Positions 21,556-30,968 of a stretch of 64,000 bases of DNA are shown here, one piece after another (within the stretch, counting starts at the first letter, position 1; each line of letters opens with the position of its first letter). The position numbers and the translations under genes are program-made. The DNA is from SHVO01 sp964576515 (GTDB lineage Bacteria > Pseudomonadota > Alphaproteobacteria > Rhodospirillales > Rhodospirillaceae): positions 1 through 64,000 of the forward strand of contig CAZNUW010000004.1 in the NCBI GenBank assembly GCA_964576515.1, given 5' to 3'. The notes beneath the pieces were generated by a model that saw nothing but the letters and a program-made list of their open reading frames with translations, made no database searches and was not told the origin of the DNA.

Positions 21556-24483
21556 ATGACTGCGACATCAGCCGTTATTCGTACGGGCCGCCATGGCCTT
21601 TTGACCACTGTGAGTCTGACCACCATAAGTCTCGCCGCCGTTCTCGCGGGCGCGCCCACAGCCTTCGCACAAACAGCACAGCAAACACCGGCCGCCGCCG
21701 TGGACGAAATCGTCGTCACCGGCACGCGCGTCGTGCGCGACGGTTATGAAGCGCCGACGCCGGTGTCCGTGCTCGGCATGGACGAACTGAACGCCATGGC
21801 GGTCACCAACATCGCCGACGCGGTGAACCGCCTGCCGTCCTTCGGCGCGGGCCTCACCTCGCGCAACACCTCGGGCAGCGTCAGCGGCGGCATCGGCGGT
21901 CTCAATCTTCTCAACCTGCGCAGTTTGGGCGCGACGCGCACCCTCGTCCTGCTCGACGGACGCCGCGTGGTCGGCGCCAACGTCGGCGGCAACTCCGGGT
22001 CCGCCGTCGACATCAACGGCTTCCCCAACGGCCTCATCAGCCGCATCGATGTCGTCACCGGCGGCGCGTCGGCCGCTTACGGCTCCGACGCCGTGGCCGG
22101 CGTCGTGAACTTCGTGGTCGACAAGGAATTCACCGGCATCAAGGGCGTGGTGGACACCGGCATTACCACCTACGGCGACGACGAACAGTATCGCGTCTCC
22201 CTGTCGGCGGGCGCGCCGTTCGCCGGCGGCCGCGGGCACGTGCTCATCAGCGGCGAGCATGCCTATGAACACGGCATCAAGGGTCAGCCGCGCAAGTGGA
22301 GCGACCGCACCTTCGTTGCGATGAACAACCCCGCCTATACGGCCACCAACGGCCAGCCGCAGATTCTGGCGCTCGAGGATATCGGCCTCGGCACGGCCAC
22401 CGGCGGCGGCCTGATCCTGTCGTGCGCGGGTTATCCGGGCACCACGTGTCCGTTGCGCGGCACGCAGTTCCTCCAGAACGGCACGCCCGCGCCGTTCCGC
22501 TTCGGCCTGGTCAGCGGCAATACCATGTCGGGCGGCGACTTCCAGATGTCGCGCGTCGACAAAACTTCAATTGCACTCGCGCAGCAGATGGAACGCGAGA
22601 ACATTTTCGCGCGCGTCAGCTACGATCTCGCCGACAATGTCACCGTGTTCGCCGACTGGATCTGGGCCTATTCGTCGGCCTGGAACCCCGGCGCCACGTC
22701 GAATATCAACTTCGGCGGTATCAACATCCGCGACGACAATCCGTACATCCCCGCATCGATCCGTGCGCAGATGACGGCGCTGGGCATCACCCAGTTCACC
22801 ATGGGCAACTCCAACCAGTACGACATGCCGCTGTTGCAGTCGTTGAACGCGCGCACGTTCCGCAGCTACGTCGTGGGCGTGGAAGGCGACTTCAACGCGT
22901 TAGATACGGCGTGGAACTGGGACGCGTCCTGGGCCAAGAGCACCAACCACCTGTCGTTCCGCTCGCCGGGCAACCGCATCAACGCCAATTACCTGCGCGC
23001 GACCGACGCCACCACCGATGCGAACGGCCGCCCCGTCTGCCGTGTCAACGCCGACGCCAATCCGGCCAACGACGATCCGCGCTGCCAGCCTTACAATCCG
23101 ATGGGCATCGGCGTGAATTCGGACAACACCTACGTCTACGGCACCGGCTACGGTCTGACGAAGCTCGGTCAGGAAGTGTGGGCGGTGAACGCCAGCGGCG
23201 AACCGTTCTCCACCTGGGCCGGACCCGTCTCGCTCGCCCTCGGCGGCGAACACCGCAAGGAGAGCCTGTCCGGCATCGCGAGCGCGCTCGATCTGGCGGC
23301 CGCCTACTTCGCCGGAAACTTCGGCGCGTCAACGGGCAGCTACAACGTCACCGAGGGGTATCTCGAAACCGTCGTGCCCTTGGCCAAGGACGCCGAATGG
23401 GCGCAAGCCTTGGACCTGAACGCCGCTGTGCGTTTCACGGACTACAGCACCTCGGGCTTCGTGACGACGTGGAAGGCCGGCGCGACCTTCTCGCCCATCG
23501 ACGACCTGACGTTCCGCGGCACGATATCGCGGGACATCCGCGCGCCGAACGTGGGCGATCTGTTCACCTCCGACCGTCCGGGCACCGGCACCGTCATCGA
23601 TCCGCGCAACGGGTCTTCGTCGTTCATCGTGACCTCGGTGCGCGGCAACCGGGCGCTCACGCCTGAGAAGGCCAACGCCATCGGCTTCGGCGCGGTGCTC
23701 ACGCCGACCTTCCTGCCGGGCTTCGCGGCGTCGGTCGACTACTACGACATCGACATCAAGGGCGCGATCGCGTCCTTGAGCGCACAGAACTATGTGGACC
23801 GCTGCCACGACGGCACCGGCCCGCAGCTCTGTCCGTTCATCACGCGCGACGCGGCGGGCAACATCACCTTCGTCGCCGTGGTGCCGGCGAACATCCTGTC
23901 GCAAAGCACGCGCGGCATGGATATCGAGGCCTCCTACACCTTGCCGCTCGCCGCCATCTCGGACGCGTGGGAAGGCGAAGTGCGTTTGCGCGGTTTGGCC
24001 ACGAAGGTCTTCACGCTCAAGACCGTGGACAGCCTCGGCACCATCGAAGGAGCGGGCATCCAGGCCGACGGGGGCGTCATCGGCCTCGGCAGCGCGCTGT
24101 CGGCGCCCGAGTTCCGCTACATGATGTCGGCGGTCTATGACAACGGTCCGTTCAGCGCCACTGTCACCATGCGCGGGATCGGATCGGGTGTGTTCAACAC
24201 CTCGTTCGTCACCTGCACCACGGGCTGTCCCGCGGCCACCGCCCGGAACCCGACCATCAACCTGAACTATGTGCCCAGCATCGCCTACTTTGATGTCGCG
24301 TTCGACTACGGGTTCATGGACGACGCCATCGAAACCTACTTCACGGCGGAAAACGTGTTCAACAAGGATCCGCCGTTCATCGTCGGCACGCGCGGCGCGG
24401 GCTTCTACGCCGGTCAGGGCAATACCAGCCTTTACGACCGTCTGGGCCGCGTCTTCCGCGCCGGTGTGCGCTTCCGCATGTAG
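21556..24483 (+). CDS. TonB-dependent outer-membrane receptor
   Basis: A 975-residue receptor: signal peptide to about residue 38 (cleavage AFAQ), a TonB-box-like DEIVVTGTRV (48-57), a plug domain with LNLLNLRSLGATRTLVLLDGRRV and VTGGASAAYGSDAVAGVVNFV, then a long 22-strand-type barrel ending in the required aromatic-containing motif GVRFRM. It imports a large substrate (siderophore, vitamin or oligosaccharide) with TonB-ExbBD energy. Two Cys pairs occur in extracellular loops. GGGAGGA precedes the ATG. Substrate unknown; no regulator or FecIR pair is adjacent. An MFS exporter follows. Confidence 0.94.
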   Translation: MTATSAVIRTGRHGLLTTVSLTTISLAAVLAGAPTAFAQTAQQTPAAAVDEIVVTGTRVVRDGYEAPTPVSVLGMDELNAMAVTNIADAVNRLPSFGAGLTSRNTSGSVSGGIGGLNLLNLRSLGATRTLVLLDGRRVVGANVGGNSGSAVDINGFPNGLISRIDVVTGGASAAYGSDAVAGVVNFVVDKEFTGIKGVVDTGITTYGDDEQYRVSLSAGAPFAGGRGHVLISGEHAYEHGIKGQPRKWSDRTFVAMNNPAYTATNGQPQILALEDIGLGTATGGGLILSCAGYPGTTCPLRGTQFLQNGTPAPFRFGLVSGNTMSGGDFQMSRVDKTSIALAQQMERENIFARVSYDLADNVTVFADWIWAYSSAWNPGATSNINFGGINIRDDNPYIPASIRAQMTALGITQFTMGNSNQYDMPLLQSLNARTFRSYVVGVEGDFNALDTAWNWDASWAKSTNHLSFRSPGNRINANYLRATDATTDANGRPVCRVNADANPANDDPRCQPYNPMGIGVNSDNTYVYGTGYGLTKLGQEVWAVNASGEPFSTWAGPVSLALGGEHRKESLSGIASALDLAAAYFAGNFGASTGSYNVTEGYLETVVPLAKDAEWAQALDLNAAVRFTDYSTSGFVTTWKAGATFSPIDDLTFRGTISRDIRAPNVGDLFTSDRPGTGTVIDPRNGSSSFIVTSVRGNRALTPEKANAIGFGAVLTPTFLPGFAASVDYYDIDIKGAIASLSAQNYVDRCHDGTGPQLCPFITRDAAGNITFVAVVPANILSQSTRGMDIEASYTLPLAAISDAWEGEVRLRGLATKVFTLKTVDSLGTIEGAGIQADGGVIGLGSALSAPEFRYMMSAVYDNGPFSATVTMRGIGSGVFNTSFVTCTTGCPAATARNPTINLNYVPSIAYFDVAFDYGFMDDAIETYFTAENVFNKDPPFIVGTRGAGFYAGQGNTSLYDRLGRVFRAGVRFRM

Positions 24484-24492
24484 GATCGGGGG

Positions 24493-24524
24493 GAGAGGGC
24501 GGGGACGAATGTTTCCGCCCTCTC
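24493..24524 (+). terminator. Terminator hairpin after the TonB receptor gene
   Basis: GAGAGGGCGG and CCGCCCTCTC form a perfect 10-bp stem around a 12-base loop, followed by TTGTCC. The T-run is short but the stem is strong. Confidence 0.6.
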
Positions 24525-24568
24525 TTGTCCATCTGGCGGGTGGGCCGGAACTTGAGTAAACCCTGCGG

Positions 24569-25825
24569 ATGCAGCCGCCCTCCAAACCCGCGCACCAATC
24601 CTTCGCCGCGCTCCGGCACAAGGGATTTCGCCCGTACCTGATCTATTCGTGCATGGCCATGATGGCCGACAGCATCGAACATGTGATCAGTTATTGGGTC
24701 GTCTTCCAGAAGTTCCAGTCGCCGGCCTTGGGCGGCTTCGCGGTCCTCTCCCATTGGCTCCCGTTCCTCTTTTTCTCGGTCTATTCCGGGGCGCTCGCCG
24801 ACCGCTTCGATCCGCGCCGCCTGATCCAGATCGGCATGGCGTGTTTCATCACCGCCTCGCTGGCCTGGGGTTATTTCTTCGCCACCGATACGCTCGAGAT
24901 CTGGCACGCCCAGGTGATCCTCGTGCTGCATGGCTGCGCCGGCGTGCTGTGGGCGCCCGCCAGCCAGCTCCTCATCCACGACATCGTCGGCAAGGAGCAA
25001 CTCCCCAGCGCCGTGCGTCTTAACGCCACCGCGCGGTATCTCGGCCTCCTGCTCGGGCCCGGCATCGGTGGAGGGATATTGCTCCTGCTCGGTCCCGTGG
25101 CGGGCATCTTCGTGAACGCGCTCATCTATATCCCGCTCGTCATTTGGCTGTGGAAAGCGCCGTACGGTCCCCGCTTCCGCAAGACCGCGGACGCGCCGCG
25201 CCCCGCCTTACGCGGCCTCGCCGACGTGATCGCGACCGCCCGCGTCGTCGGCGCGAACCCTGTTCTGCTTTCCATGACTCTGCTCATCGGCTGCGCGTCG
25301 TTCCTGGTGGGGAACTCCTATCACGCCCAGATGCCGGAATTCGCGCGCGACCTCGGCCACGGCGATGTCGGCGCGCTCTATAGTATGCTGCTCGCGGCCG
25401 ACGCCGCCGGGGCGTTGGTGGCCGGTGTGCTCCTTGAAAGCACCGGCGCGCTCCAGGCTAGGCCGCAGACGGCCTTTGCGCTCGTCATGGTCTGGTGCGC
25501 CGCACTTGTGGCCTTCGCGATGACGCCGATCTACGCGCTCGCGCTCGCGGTCCTCTTTGTGGCGGGTTTTGTTGAATTGGCTTTCAGCTCCATGGCCATG
25601 GCGCTCGTCCAGTTGAACGCGCCCGATGAGATTCGCGGCCGCGTCATCGGCTTCTACAGCATCTCCAGCCTCGGTATGCGCGCCTTCGCCGGCGTCACCG
25701 TGGGCCTGGGCGGCACGCTGATCGGCATCCACTGGTCGCTGGCTTTCAGCGCGGGCGCGCTCTTGCTCGTCACCGGTATTCTGATGCGCTATATGTCTCG
25801 CGCCGCGCGCGTCGCGGCGAACTAA
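24569..25825 (+). CDS. MFS transporter (EntS/DHA3-like)
   Basis: A 418-residue transporter with about 12 membrane helices and a basic N-terminus. The conserved inter-helix motif is GALADRFDPRRLIQIG and the second-half motif VQLNAPDEIRGRVIGFYS, which together mark the DHA3/EntS-type exporters. Lying directly after a TonB receptor, it may export the siderophore that the receptor retrieves, or it may be unrelated, since a terminator separates them. ATG 24569 gives the expected length. Confidence 0.88.
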   Translation: MQPPSKPAHQSFAALRHKGFRPYLIYSCMAMMADSIEHVISYWVVFQKFQSPALGGFAVLSHWLPFLFFSVYSGALADRFDPRRLIQIGMACFITASLAWGYFFATDTLEIWHAQVILVLHGCAGVLWAPASQLLIHDIVGKEQLPSAVRLNATARYLGLLLGPGIGGGILLLLGPVAGIFVNALIYIPLVIWLWKAPYGPRFRKTADAPRPALRGLADVIATARVVGANPVLLSMTLLIGCASFLVGNSYHAQMPEFARDLGHGDVGALYSMLLAADAAGALVAGVLLESTGALQARPQTAFALVMVWCAALVAFAMTPIYALALAVLFVAGFVELAFSSMAMALVQLNAPDEIRGRVIGFYSISSLGMRAFAGVTVGLGGTLIGIHWSLAFSAGALLLVTGILMRYMSRAARVAAN

Positions 25826-25841
25826 AAGGAGCCCGCGATCC

Positions 25842-26072
25842 ATGCCGCATATCGTTGTGAAGATGTTCCCCGGCCGCACGCCGGAACAGAAAGCCGCGCT
25901 GGCCGCCGCGCTGACCAAGGCGATGATCGAAACCCTGGACACGCCCGACGCCGCCATCTCCGTCGCCGTCGAGGACGTCGAGAAGCGCGACTGGATGGAT
26001 AAAGTCGCCAAGCCCGAGATCGCCGGGAAGCCGGAAACGATCTTCAAACAGCCCGGCTATGAGATAAAGTAG
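25842..26072 (+). CDS. 4-oxalocrotonate tautomerase-family enzyme
   Basis: A 76-residue tautomerase. After Met removal Pro2 becomes the catalytic N-terminal base (PHIVVKMFPGRTPEQKAALAAALTKAM), and the second half has the usual VAVEDVEKRDWM. These enzymes convert enol acids to keto forms as hexamers. It starts 16 bp after the MFS stop and is followed by a VOC enzyme, so may be co-transcribed. Substrate unknown. Confidence 0.9.
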   Translation: MPHIVVKMFPGRTPEQKAALAAALTKAMIETLDTPDAAISVAVEDVEKRDWMDKVAKPEIAGKPETIFKQPGYEIK

Positions 26073-26105
26073 AACGTCTTTTTCAATCGGGAAGGGGGAG
26101 TCCCA

Positions 26106-26471
26106 ATGATCGGCTATACGTGCGTCGGCACCAACGATCTCGCCAAGGCCATCGCGTTCTACACTGAATTCTTGAGCATCTTCGGCGCCGAAGTCGCCTT
26201 CAAGACCGACCGGGGCGTCGGTTGGGGCGCGGGCGGCGGGCCGATGTTCAGCGTGCTGACGCCCTACGACGGCAATAAGGCCACCATCGGCAACGGTTCG
26301 ATGGTCTCCTTCGCCGCGGCGAACCCCGAACAGGTAAACGCCCTTCACGCCAAGGCGCTGGCTCTCGGCGGAACGTGCGAAGGCCCGCCGGGCCCGCGCA
26401 GCGCCAACTTCTATGGCGCTTATTTCCGCGATCTCGACGGGAACAAGCTCGGCGCCTATTGCATGACCTGA
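26106..26471 (+). CDS. VOC (glyoxalase-fold) protein
   Basis: A 121-residue vicinal-oxygen-chelate protein with two beta-alpha-beta3 halves (IGYTCVGTNDLAKAIAFYTEFLS and FYGAYFRDLDGNKLGAYC). Single-domain members act as dimers, holding a metal between subunits. GGGGG precedes ATG 26106. It follows the tautomerase by 33 bp, which fits a small catabolic or detoxification unit. No specific substrate can be named. Confidence 0.87.
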   Translation: MIGYTCVGTNDLAKAIAFYTEFLSIFGAEVAFKTDRGVGWGAGGGPMFSVLTPYDGNKATIGNGSMVSFAAANPEQVNALHAKALALGGTCEGPPGPRSANFYGAYFRDLDGNKLGAYCMT

Positions 26472-26493
26472 TCTCAAGCGGCGTCCATCCCTC

Positions 26494-26967
26494 GTGTCCA
26501 AGTCCACACGCGCGACCAAGATGCTCGAGCAGGCGGGCGCCGCTTTTACTGTCCACACGTACGACTATGACCCCAACGCCGACCGCATCGGCCTTCAGGC
26601 GGCGGAGGCGTTGGGCGAAAGTCCGGCCCGCGTGCTCAAAACGCTGATGGCGCTGGTGGACAAGAAGCCCGTCTGCGTCATCCTGCCGTCCGACCGCGAA
26701 GTATCCATGAAGAAACTCGCGGCGGTGTTCGGCGGCAAGGCGGCCGAGATGATGAAGCCCGCCGACGCCGAGCGCGTCACCGGCTACAAGGTCGGCGGCA
26801 TCAGCGCGTTTGGTCATAATCGTCCGCCGCGGGTGGCCATCGAGGAACAGGCCCTCGACCACGCGCTTGTCTATATGAACGGCGGCCAGCGCGGCCTGCA
26901 GGTGCGGCTCGATCCGCGCGTGGCGGTCAAACTTCTGAACGCGATTGTAAGTTCGATTTCCGCCTAG
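26494..26967 (+). CDS. ybaK: YbaK/EbsC-type Cys-tRNA(Pro) deacylase
   Basis: A 157-residue YbaK/ProX-fold protein (SKSTRATKMLEQAGAAFTVHTYDYDPNADRIGLQAAEALGES, ARVLKTLMAL, VGGISAFG). It removes mischarged Cys from tRNA(Pro), the trans-editing partner of prolyl-tRNA synthetase. Lys in VLKTLM is the catalytic residue of the family. The start is GTG 26494, with no obvious RBS; translation may depend on the VOC gene 22 bp upstream. Length is as expected. Confidence 0.93.
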   Translation: MSKSTRATKMLEQAGAAFTVHTYDYDPNADRIGLQAAEALGESPARVLKTLMALVDKKPVCVILPSDREVSMKKLAAVFGGKAAEMMKPADAERVTGYKVGGISAFGHNRPPRVAIEEQALDHALVYMNGGQRGLQVRLDPRVAVKLLNAIVSSISA

Positions 26968-27035
26968 TCTGAGGGGCGATGGACGAACCGGCGGCCGCTC
27001 GGCTAGGGTCGTTCCTCCGTCCTCAGGAAGCGTTC

Positions 27036-27911
27036 ATGTCTCGTCCCTATAAAGTCGTCGATGTTTTCTCCGATCACCCTATGCGCGGAAACCCCGTCGC
27101 GGTCGTTCTCGATGCGTCGGGTCTGGACGCCGCCGCCATGCAGCGCATCGCCGCCTGGACTAATCTTTCCGAAACCACCTTCCTGCTGCCGCCGACCCGG
27201 CCCGACGCCAGCTACGCCTTGCGCATCTTCACCCCGCGCAGCGAGCTTCCTTTCGCGGGCCATCCGACCCTCGGCAGCGCCCACGCGATTGTCGAAGCCG
27301 GCAAGGCTGTCGTGCGAGATGGGGTTTTAGTGCAGGAATGCGGTGTCGGCCTCGTGAACATCGGACTTGCGCGGACCGGCGCGGTTTCGACGGTATCTCT
27401 TGAACTGCCGCCGGCGAAGATCACGCCGCTCAAGTCCGCCGATGTCGCGGAGCTTGAGGCCGCGCTTGGCCGGGGCGTCTCGCGCGCCATCGCGCCCGCC
27501 ACCGTGAATGTCGGACCCGTATGGGTGATCGCGCAATTTGCTGATGCCGGCGAGGTGATCGGCTTGAAGCCGGATTTCACGCGGCTCGCCGCGCTTGAAC
27601 GCCGTTTGCGCGTCACCGGCGTCACGGTTTTCGGAAAACACGCGAGCGGAGCGGCCGCCATCGAAGTTCGATCCTTCGCGCCCTCGGCGGGCATCAACGA
27701 GGACCCCGTGTGCGGCAGTGGTAACGGCAGTGTCGCGGCGTTCCAATGGGCCGCGCAACCGGTCGTGGGCGGCCTGCGTTATGCCGCCGCCCAGGGCCGC
27801 TGTGTCGATCGCGACGGCAATGTGGATGTTGTGATCGACGCGAACGGCAAGATTACCTTGGGCGGCGCGTGCATCACGACCGTCGACGGAACCTTGTTGT
27901 CCGGGATCTAG
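27036..27911 (+). CDS. PhzF-family isomerase/epimerase
   Basis: A 291-residue protein with the diaminopimelate-epimerase-like fold of PhzF. The catalytic-acid position is Glu46 (NLSETTFLLP); other signatures are RIFTPRSELPFAGHPTLGSAHAI and DPVCGSGNGSVAAF. PhzF-like proteins isomerise small hydroxy- or amino-acid derivatives; most have no assigned substrate, and no phenazine genes are nearby. ATG 27036 has AGGAAG six bases upstream. Its stop overlaps the convergent EamA gene by four bases. Confidence 0.9.
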   Translation: MSRPYKVVDVFSDHPMRGNPVAVVLDASGLDAAAMQRIAAWTNLSETTFLLPPTRPDASYALRIFTPRSELPFAGHPTLGSAHAIVEAGKAVVRDGVLVQECGVGLVNIGLARTGAVSTVSLELPPAKITPLKSADVAELEAALGRGVSRAIAPATVNVGPVWVIAQFADAGEVIGLKPDFTRLAALERRLRVTGVTVFGKHASGAAAIEVRSFAPSAGINEDPVCGSGNGSVAAFQWAAQPVVGGLRYAAAQGRCVDRDGNVDVVIDANGKITLGGACITTVDGTLLSGI

Positions 27912-28771
27912 TCCGCGCGTTTCGCGCCCTTGCGGATCTCGCTGACCAGGACGCCGGCCAGCACCAGTCCGCCGCCGACCCAGCCCAGCGCGGTCAGGCG
28001 CTCGCCCGCCACGAGGCCCAGGAGCGCGGCCCAGACCGGTTCCGTCGCATAGATGATGGTCGCGCGGGCGGGGCTCACGAACTTTTGCGCCCAGTTCATG
28101 GTCAACTGGATGATCGAGCTGGCGAGGCCCAGGATCGCCGCCATGCCGAGCAGTTCCCAAGGAATTTGGGCGGGCGGCGTCTCCCCGGCGACGGGCATCA
28201 GGCCGAATGCCAGCACCGATGTCACCGCCAGTTGGATGGCCGTCACCCGTCTGGCGTCGACCTTGGGCGCGAAGGTGCCGATGACCAGGATTTCGGCGGC
28301 GAACACAAAGGCGCTCGCCAGCGTCATCAACTCACCCCAGCCGATGCGCTCAATGCCGCCGCCGTCGGTGCCGATCAGGACCGTGCCGAGGAAGGCGAGA
28401 CCCGCGCCCGCCCAAACGACGAGGCTGGGCGGACGGCGCAGGATCAGCCACTGCATCAGCGGGACGAGGGGGACGTACAGCGCGGTAATGAACGCTGATT
28501 GCGAACTGAGGACGTGTTTCAGTCCTTCCGATTGCAGCGTATAGCCCGCGCAGATGCACACGCCGATACAAATGCCGGCGATAAGGTCCGTGCGCGTCGT
28601 GTGGCGCAGGCTTTTGCCCGCGATGGCCAGTCCAATGGCCGCGGCGATGGCGAAGCGCAAGCCCACGAAGAAAAAAGGCCCGCTCATCGTCATGGCGTAC
28701 TGGACGGCCAGGAACGTTGCGCCCCACACCATGGTCACGGCGAGAAGCGCGGCTTCCGCGCGCAAGTGCAA
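27908..28771 (-). CDS. DMT/EamA-family transporter
   Basis: A 287-residue membrane protein with ten helices formed by two EamA repeats (VWGATFLAVQYAMTMSGPFFFVGLRF and LTMNWAQKFVSPARATIIYATEPVWAALLG). The family exports amino acids and other metabolites. The start is TTG 28771 with GGGGAT upstream; a second TTG is two codons on. It is 30 bp downstream of a VOC gene and overlaps the phzF gene by four bases at the end. Confidence 0.88.
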   Translation of the reverse strand: MHLRAEAALLAVTMVWGATFLAVQYAMTMSGPFFFVGLRFAIAAAIGLAIAGKSLRHTTRTDLIAGICIGVCICAGYTLQSEGLKHVLSSQSAFITALYVPLVPLMQWLILRRPPSLVVWAGAGLAFLGTVLIGTDGGGIERIGWGELMTLASAFVFAAEILVIGTFAPKVDARRVTAIQLAVTSVLAFGLMPVAGETPPAQIPWELLGMAAILGLASSIIQLTMNWAQKFVSPARATIIYATEPVWAALLGLVAGERLTALGWVGGGLVLAGVLVSEIRKGAKRAD

Positions 28772-28801
28772 AGTGATCCCCCTGAAGCGGTGTGGCGTCG
28801 A

Positions 28802-29236
28802 TCAGGCCTCGAAGGTGATCTTCACCGCGTCCGCCGAGCGTTCCGCCGGGCCATGGTAAACGGCCTCGACATTGTTGCCGTCGGGATCAATCACGAAAGC
28901 GCCGTAGTAGTTTGGATGATAGGGACGTAGACCCGGCGCGCCGTTGTCTTTTCCTCCGGCCGCCAGCGCCGCTTTATAGAAGGCGTCGACTTGCGCGCGG
29001 TCTTTGGCTTGCAATGCGAAGTGCATGCGCCCGGTCAGATGGCCTTGGGCGGCCTGACTGTCCTTGGTCGAGACAAAGATCTCATCGGCCCAGAAGAAGT
29101 CCGGACCCTCGCCGGCCATCGGAATCCCTAAGGCTTTGAACACGGCTTCGTAGAAACGTTTGCTGGCCGCCAGATCCTGCACCACCAATTGCAGGTGGTC
29201 GATCAATCGGCCCCGGTACAATTCCTGGGTTTCCAT
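28802..29236 (-). CDS. VOC (glyoxalase-fold) protein
   Basis: A 144-residue vicinal-oxygen-chelate protein (IDHLQLVVQDLAASKRFYEAVFKALG; HFALQAKDRAQVDAFYKAALAAGG; YGAFVIDPDGNNVEAV). ATG 29236 is preferred over the ATG two codons upstream because GAGGAG lies six bases before it. Adjacent to the tyrosine catabolic genes but separated by about 100 bp, so it may be unrelated. Substrate unknown. Confidence 0.86.
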   Translation of the reverse strand: METQELYRGRLIDHLQLVVQDLAASKRFYEAVFKALGIPMAGEGPDFFWADEIFVSTKDSQAAQGHLTGRMHFALQAKDRAQVDAFYKAALAAGGKDNGAPGLRPYHPNYYGAFVIDPDGNNVEAVYHGPAERSADAVKITFEA

Positions 29237-29335
29237 GCGCATCTCCTCGTGTCCTGAGCGACGGACGCTAGTTCCCGCTCTCAAGAATGTCGAGGGGGCG
29301 CGCGCGGTTCCCGCTCGCGTAACACGCGCCGCGGC

Positions 29336-29977
29336 CTAGGCGGCGGCGACTTCCGACGTGGTTGTCGCGAAGGCCGGCAATGCCCGCAGACGTGTATCGA
29401 TGTCCACCAGACGCTGAACGGACGAAAAGTCGGCGCCGAAGCGGCGGGCATTCACCATTTGCGGCGCGAGGCAGATGTCGGCAAGCGTCACCGTATCGCC
29501 GAAGCAGTAGGCGCCTTTGACCGCGGCGCGGGCGACCAGCGCGTCCAGTGCCTGCAGGCCTGTCTCGATCCAATGCCGCGCCCAGGCGTTCACGCCCGCA
29601 TCGTCTTGGCCGAAATTCTTGCGCAGATAATTGAGGACGCGCAGATTCTGGATCGGATGGATGTCGGCGGCGACCGCCAAGGCCATCGCCCGGACTTCGG
29701 CCCGGTGCACCAGATCGCGCGGCAGGATGCGCGGGATCGGGTGGCGTTCTTCCAGGTATTCGATGATCGCCAGGGATTGCGTGAACGTGACGCCTTCGAT
29801 CACCAGCGCGGGCACCAGCCCTTGCGGGTTGATGGCCTTATAAGCGGCGCTGTTTTGCGCGCCGCCGTCCTTCACGAGATGGATGTCGTGTTTCGCGACC
29901 TCCAAGCCCTTCAGCGCCAGCGCGATGCGCACCCGGTACGCCGCGGACGAGCGCGCGTAATCGTAAAGCTCAAACAT
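29336..29977 (-). CDS. maiA: Maleylacetoacetate isomerase
   Basis: A 213-residue zeta-class glutathione S-transferase. The active-site segment YARSSAAYRVRIAL (residues 7-20) and NPQGLVPAL are diagnostic of MaiA. With glutathione it isomerises maleylacetoacetate to fumarylacetoacetate, the penultimate step of tyrosine breakdown. Its first codons overlap the end of fahA by eight bases, so the two are coupled. It is the last gene of hpd-VOC-fahA-maiA. Confidence 0.93.
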   Translation of the reverse strand: MFELYDYARSSAAYRVRIALALKGLEVAKHDIHLVKDGGAQNSAAYKAINPQGLVPALVIEGVTFTQSLAIIEYLEERHPIPRILPRDLVHRAEVRAMALAVAADIHPIQNLRVLNYLRKNFGQDDAGVNAWARHWIETGLQALDALVARAAVKGAYCFGDTVTLADICLAPQMVNARRFGADFSSVQRLVDIDTRLRALPAFATTTSEVAAA

Positions 29978-30956
29978 CGGACGCGGCTTTCACGGTCTGG
30001 TCGATGGCACCGAAGATCGAACGGCCGTCCTTGTCGAACATCTCGATCCGCACCTGTTCCCCAAAGCGCAGAAACGGCGTTGTCGCCTTGCCGTCGCGGA
30101 TGGTTTCAATACAGCGTACTTCCGCCAGGCAGGACGAGCCGACTTCGTGGTTGTTCTTGTTCGCGACCGTGCCCGAGCCGACGATCGTGCCGGCGCCCAG
30201 TTTGCGCGTGCGCGACACATGGGCGATCAACTGGCGGAAGTCGAAGGTCAGATCGACGCCGGCGTTGGGGCGTCCGAACGGCTTGCCCCGCACATGGCTG
30301 ACGATGGGAAGCGACAATTTGCCGCCGTCCCACGCGGCCCCCAACTCATCCGGCGTCACCGCCACCGGCGTGAACGCCGTCGACGGCTTGCCCTGGTAGA
30401 AGCCGAAACCTTTCGCCAGTTCCGCCGGCAAGAGGTTGCGTAAGGTCACATCGTTCACCAGCATCACCAGCTTGATGTGCTTGGCGGCGTTTTCGACGGT
30501 TGTTCCCATGGGGACGTCATCGGTGATGACGGCGACTTCGGCTTCGAGGTCGATGCCCATGTCCTCCGACACGGCGACGATGGGGTCGCGTGCGCCCAGG
30601 AAATCGTCGCTGCCGCCCTGATAAACAAGCGGATCGGTGTAGAAGCTCGCCGGCACTTCCGCGCCGCGCGCCTTGCGCACCAGTTCGACGTGAACGATGT
30701 AGGCGCTGCCGTCCACCCAGTGATAGGCGCGGGGCAAGGGGGCGGCGCACAGCTCGGGCGTGAACGGCTCTTTCGCCACTGCGCCCGTCTCGAGCGCTTC
30801 GGCGATGCTGCGGAGTTTCGGTTCCGCGGCGCGCCAATCATCAAGGGCGGCCTGCAGTGTGGGATACAGCACGCCCGCATCCGCGTAGGACGCGAGATCG
30901 CGCGAAACGACCACCAGCCGTCCGTCGCGGCCGTGTTTCAACGAAGCAAGTTTCAT
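29970..30956 (-). CDS. fahA: Fumarylacetoacetate hydrolase-family protein
   Basis: A 328-residue FAH-domain protein with the metal-binding acidic residues in IDLEAEVAVITDDVPMG and the following MLVNDVT segment. An N-terminal domain (KLASLKHGRDGRLVVVSRDL) matches the two-domain bacterial FahA. It cleaves fumarylacetoacetate to fumarate and acetoacetate. AAGGGA precedes ATG 30956. It follows the VOC gene by 12 bp in the tyrosine operon and overlaps maiA. Confidence 0.92.
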   Translation of the reverse strand: MKLASLKHGRDGRLVVVSRDLASYADAGVLYPTLQAALDDWRAAEPKLRSIAEALETGAVAKEPFTPELCAAPLPRAYHWVDGSAYIVHVELVRKARGAEVPASFYTDPLVYQGGSDDFLGARDPIVAVSEDMGIDLEAEVAVITDDVPMGTTVENAAKHIKLVMLVNDVTLRNLLPAELAKGFGFYQGKPSTAFTPVAVTPDELGAAWDGGKLSLPIVSHVRGKPFGRPNAGVDLTFDFRQLIAHVSRTRKLGAGTIVGSGTVANKNNHEVGSSCLAEVRCIETIRDGKATTPFLRFGEQVRIEMFDKDGRSIFGAIDQTVKAASDV

Positions 30957-30968
30957 GAAAGTCCCTTA

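Noticed and set aside
22296..23666. Long frame overlapping the TonB receptor on the same strand
   Set aside because: Low-complexity Arg-rich translation in a shifted frame of a well-supported receptor gene.
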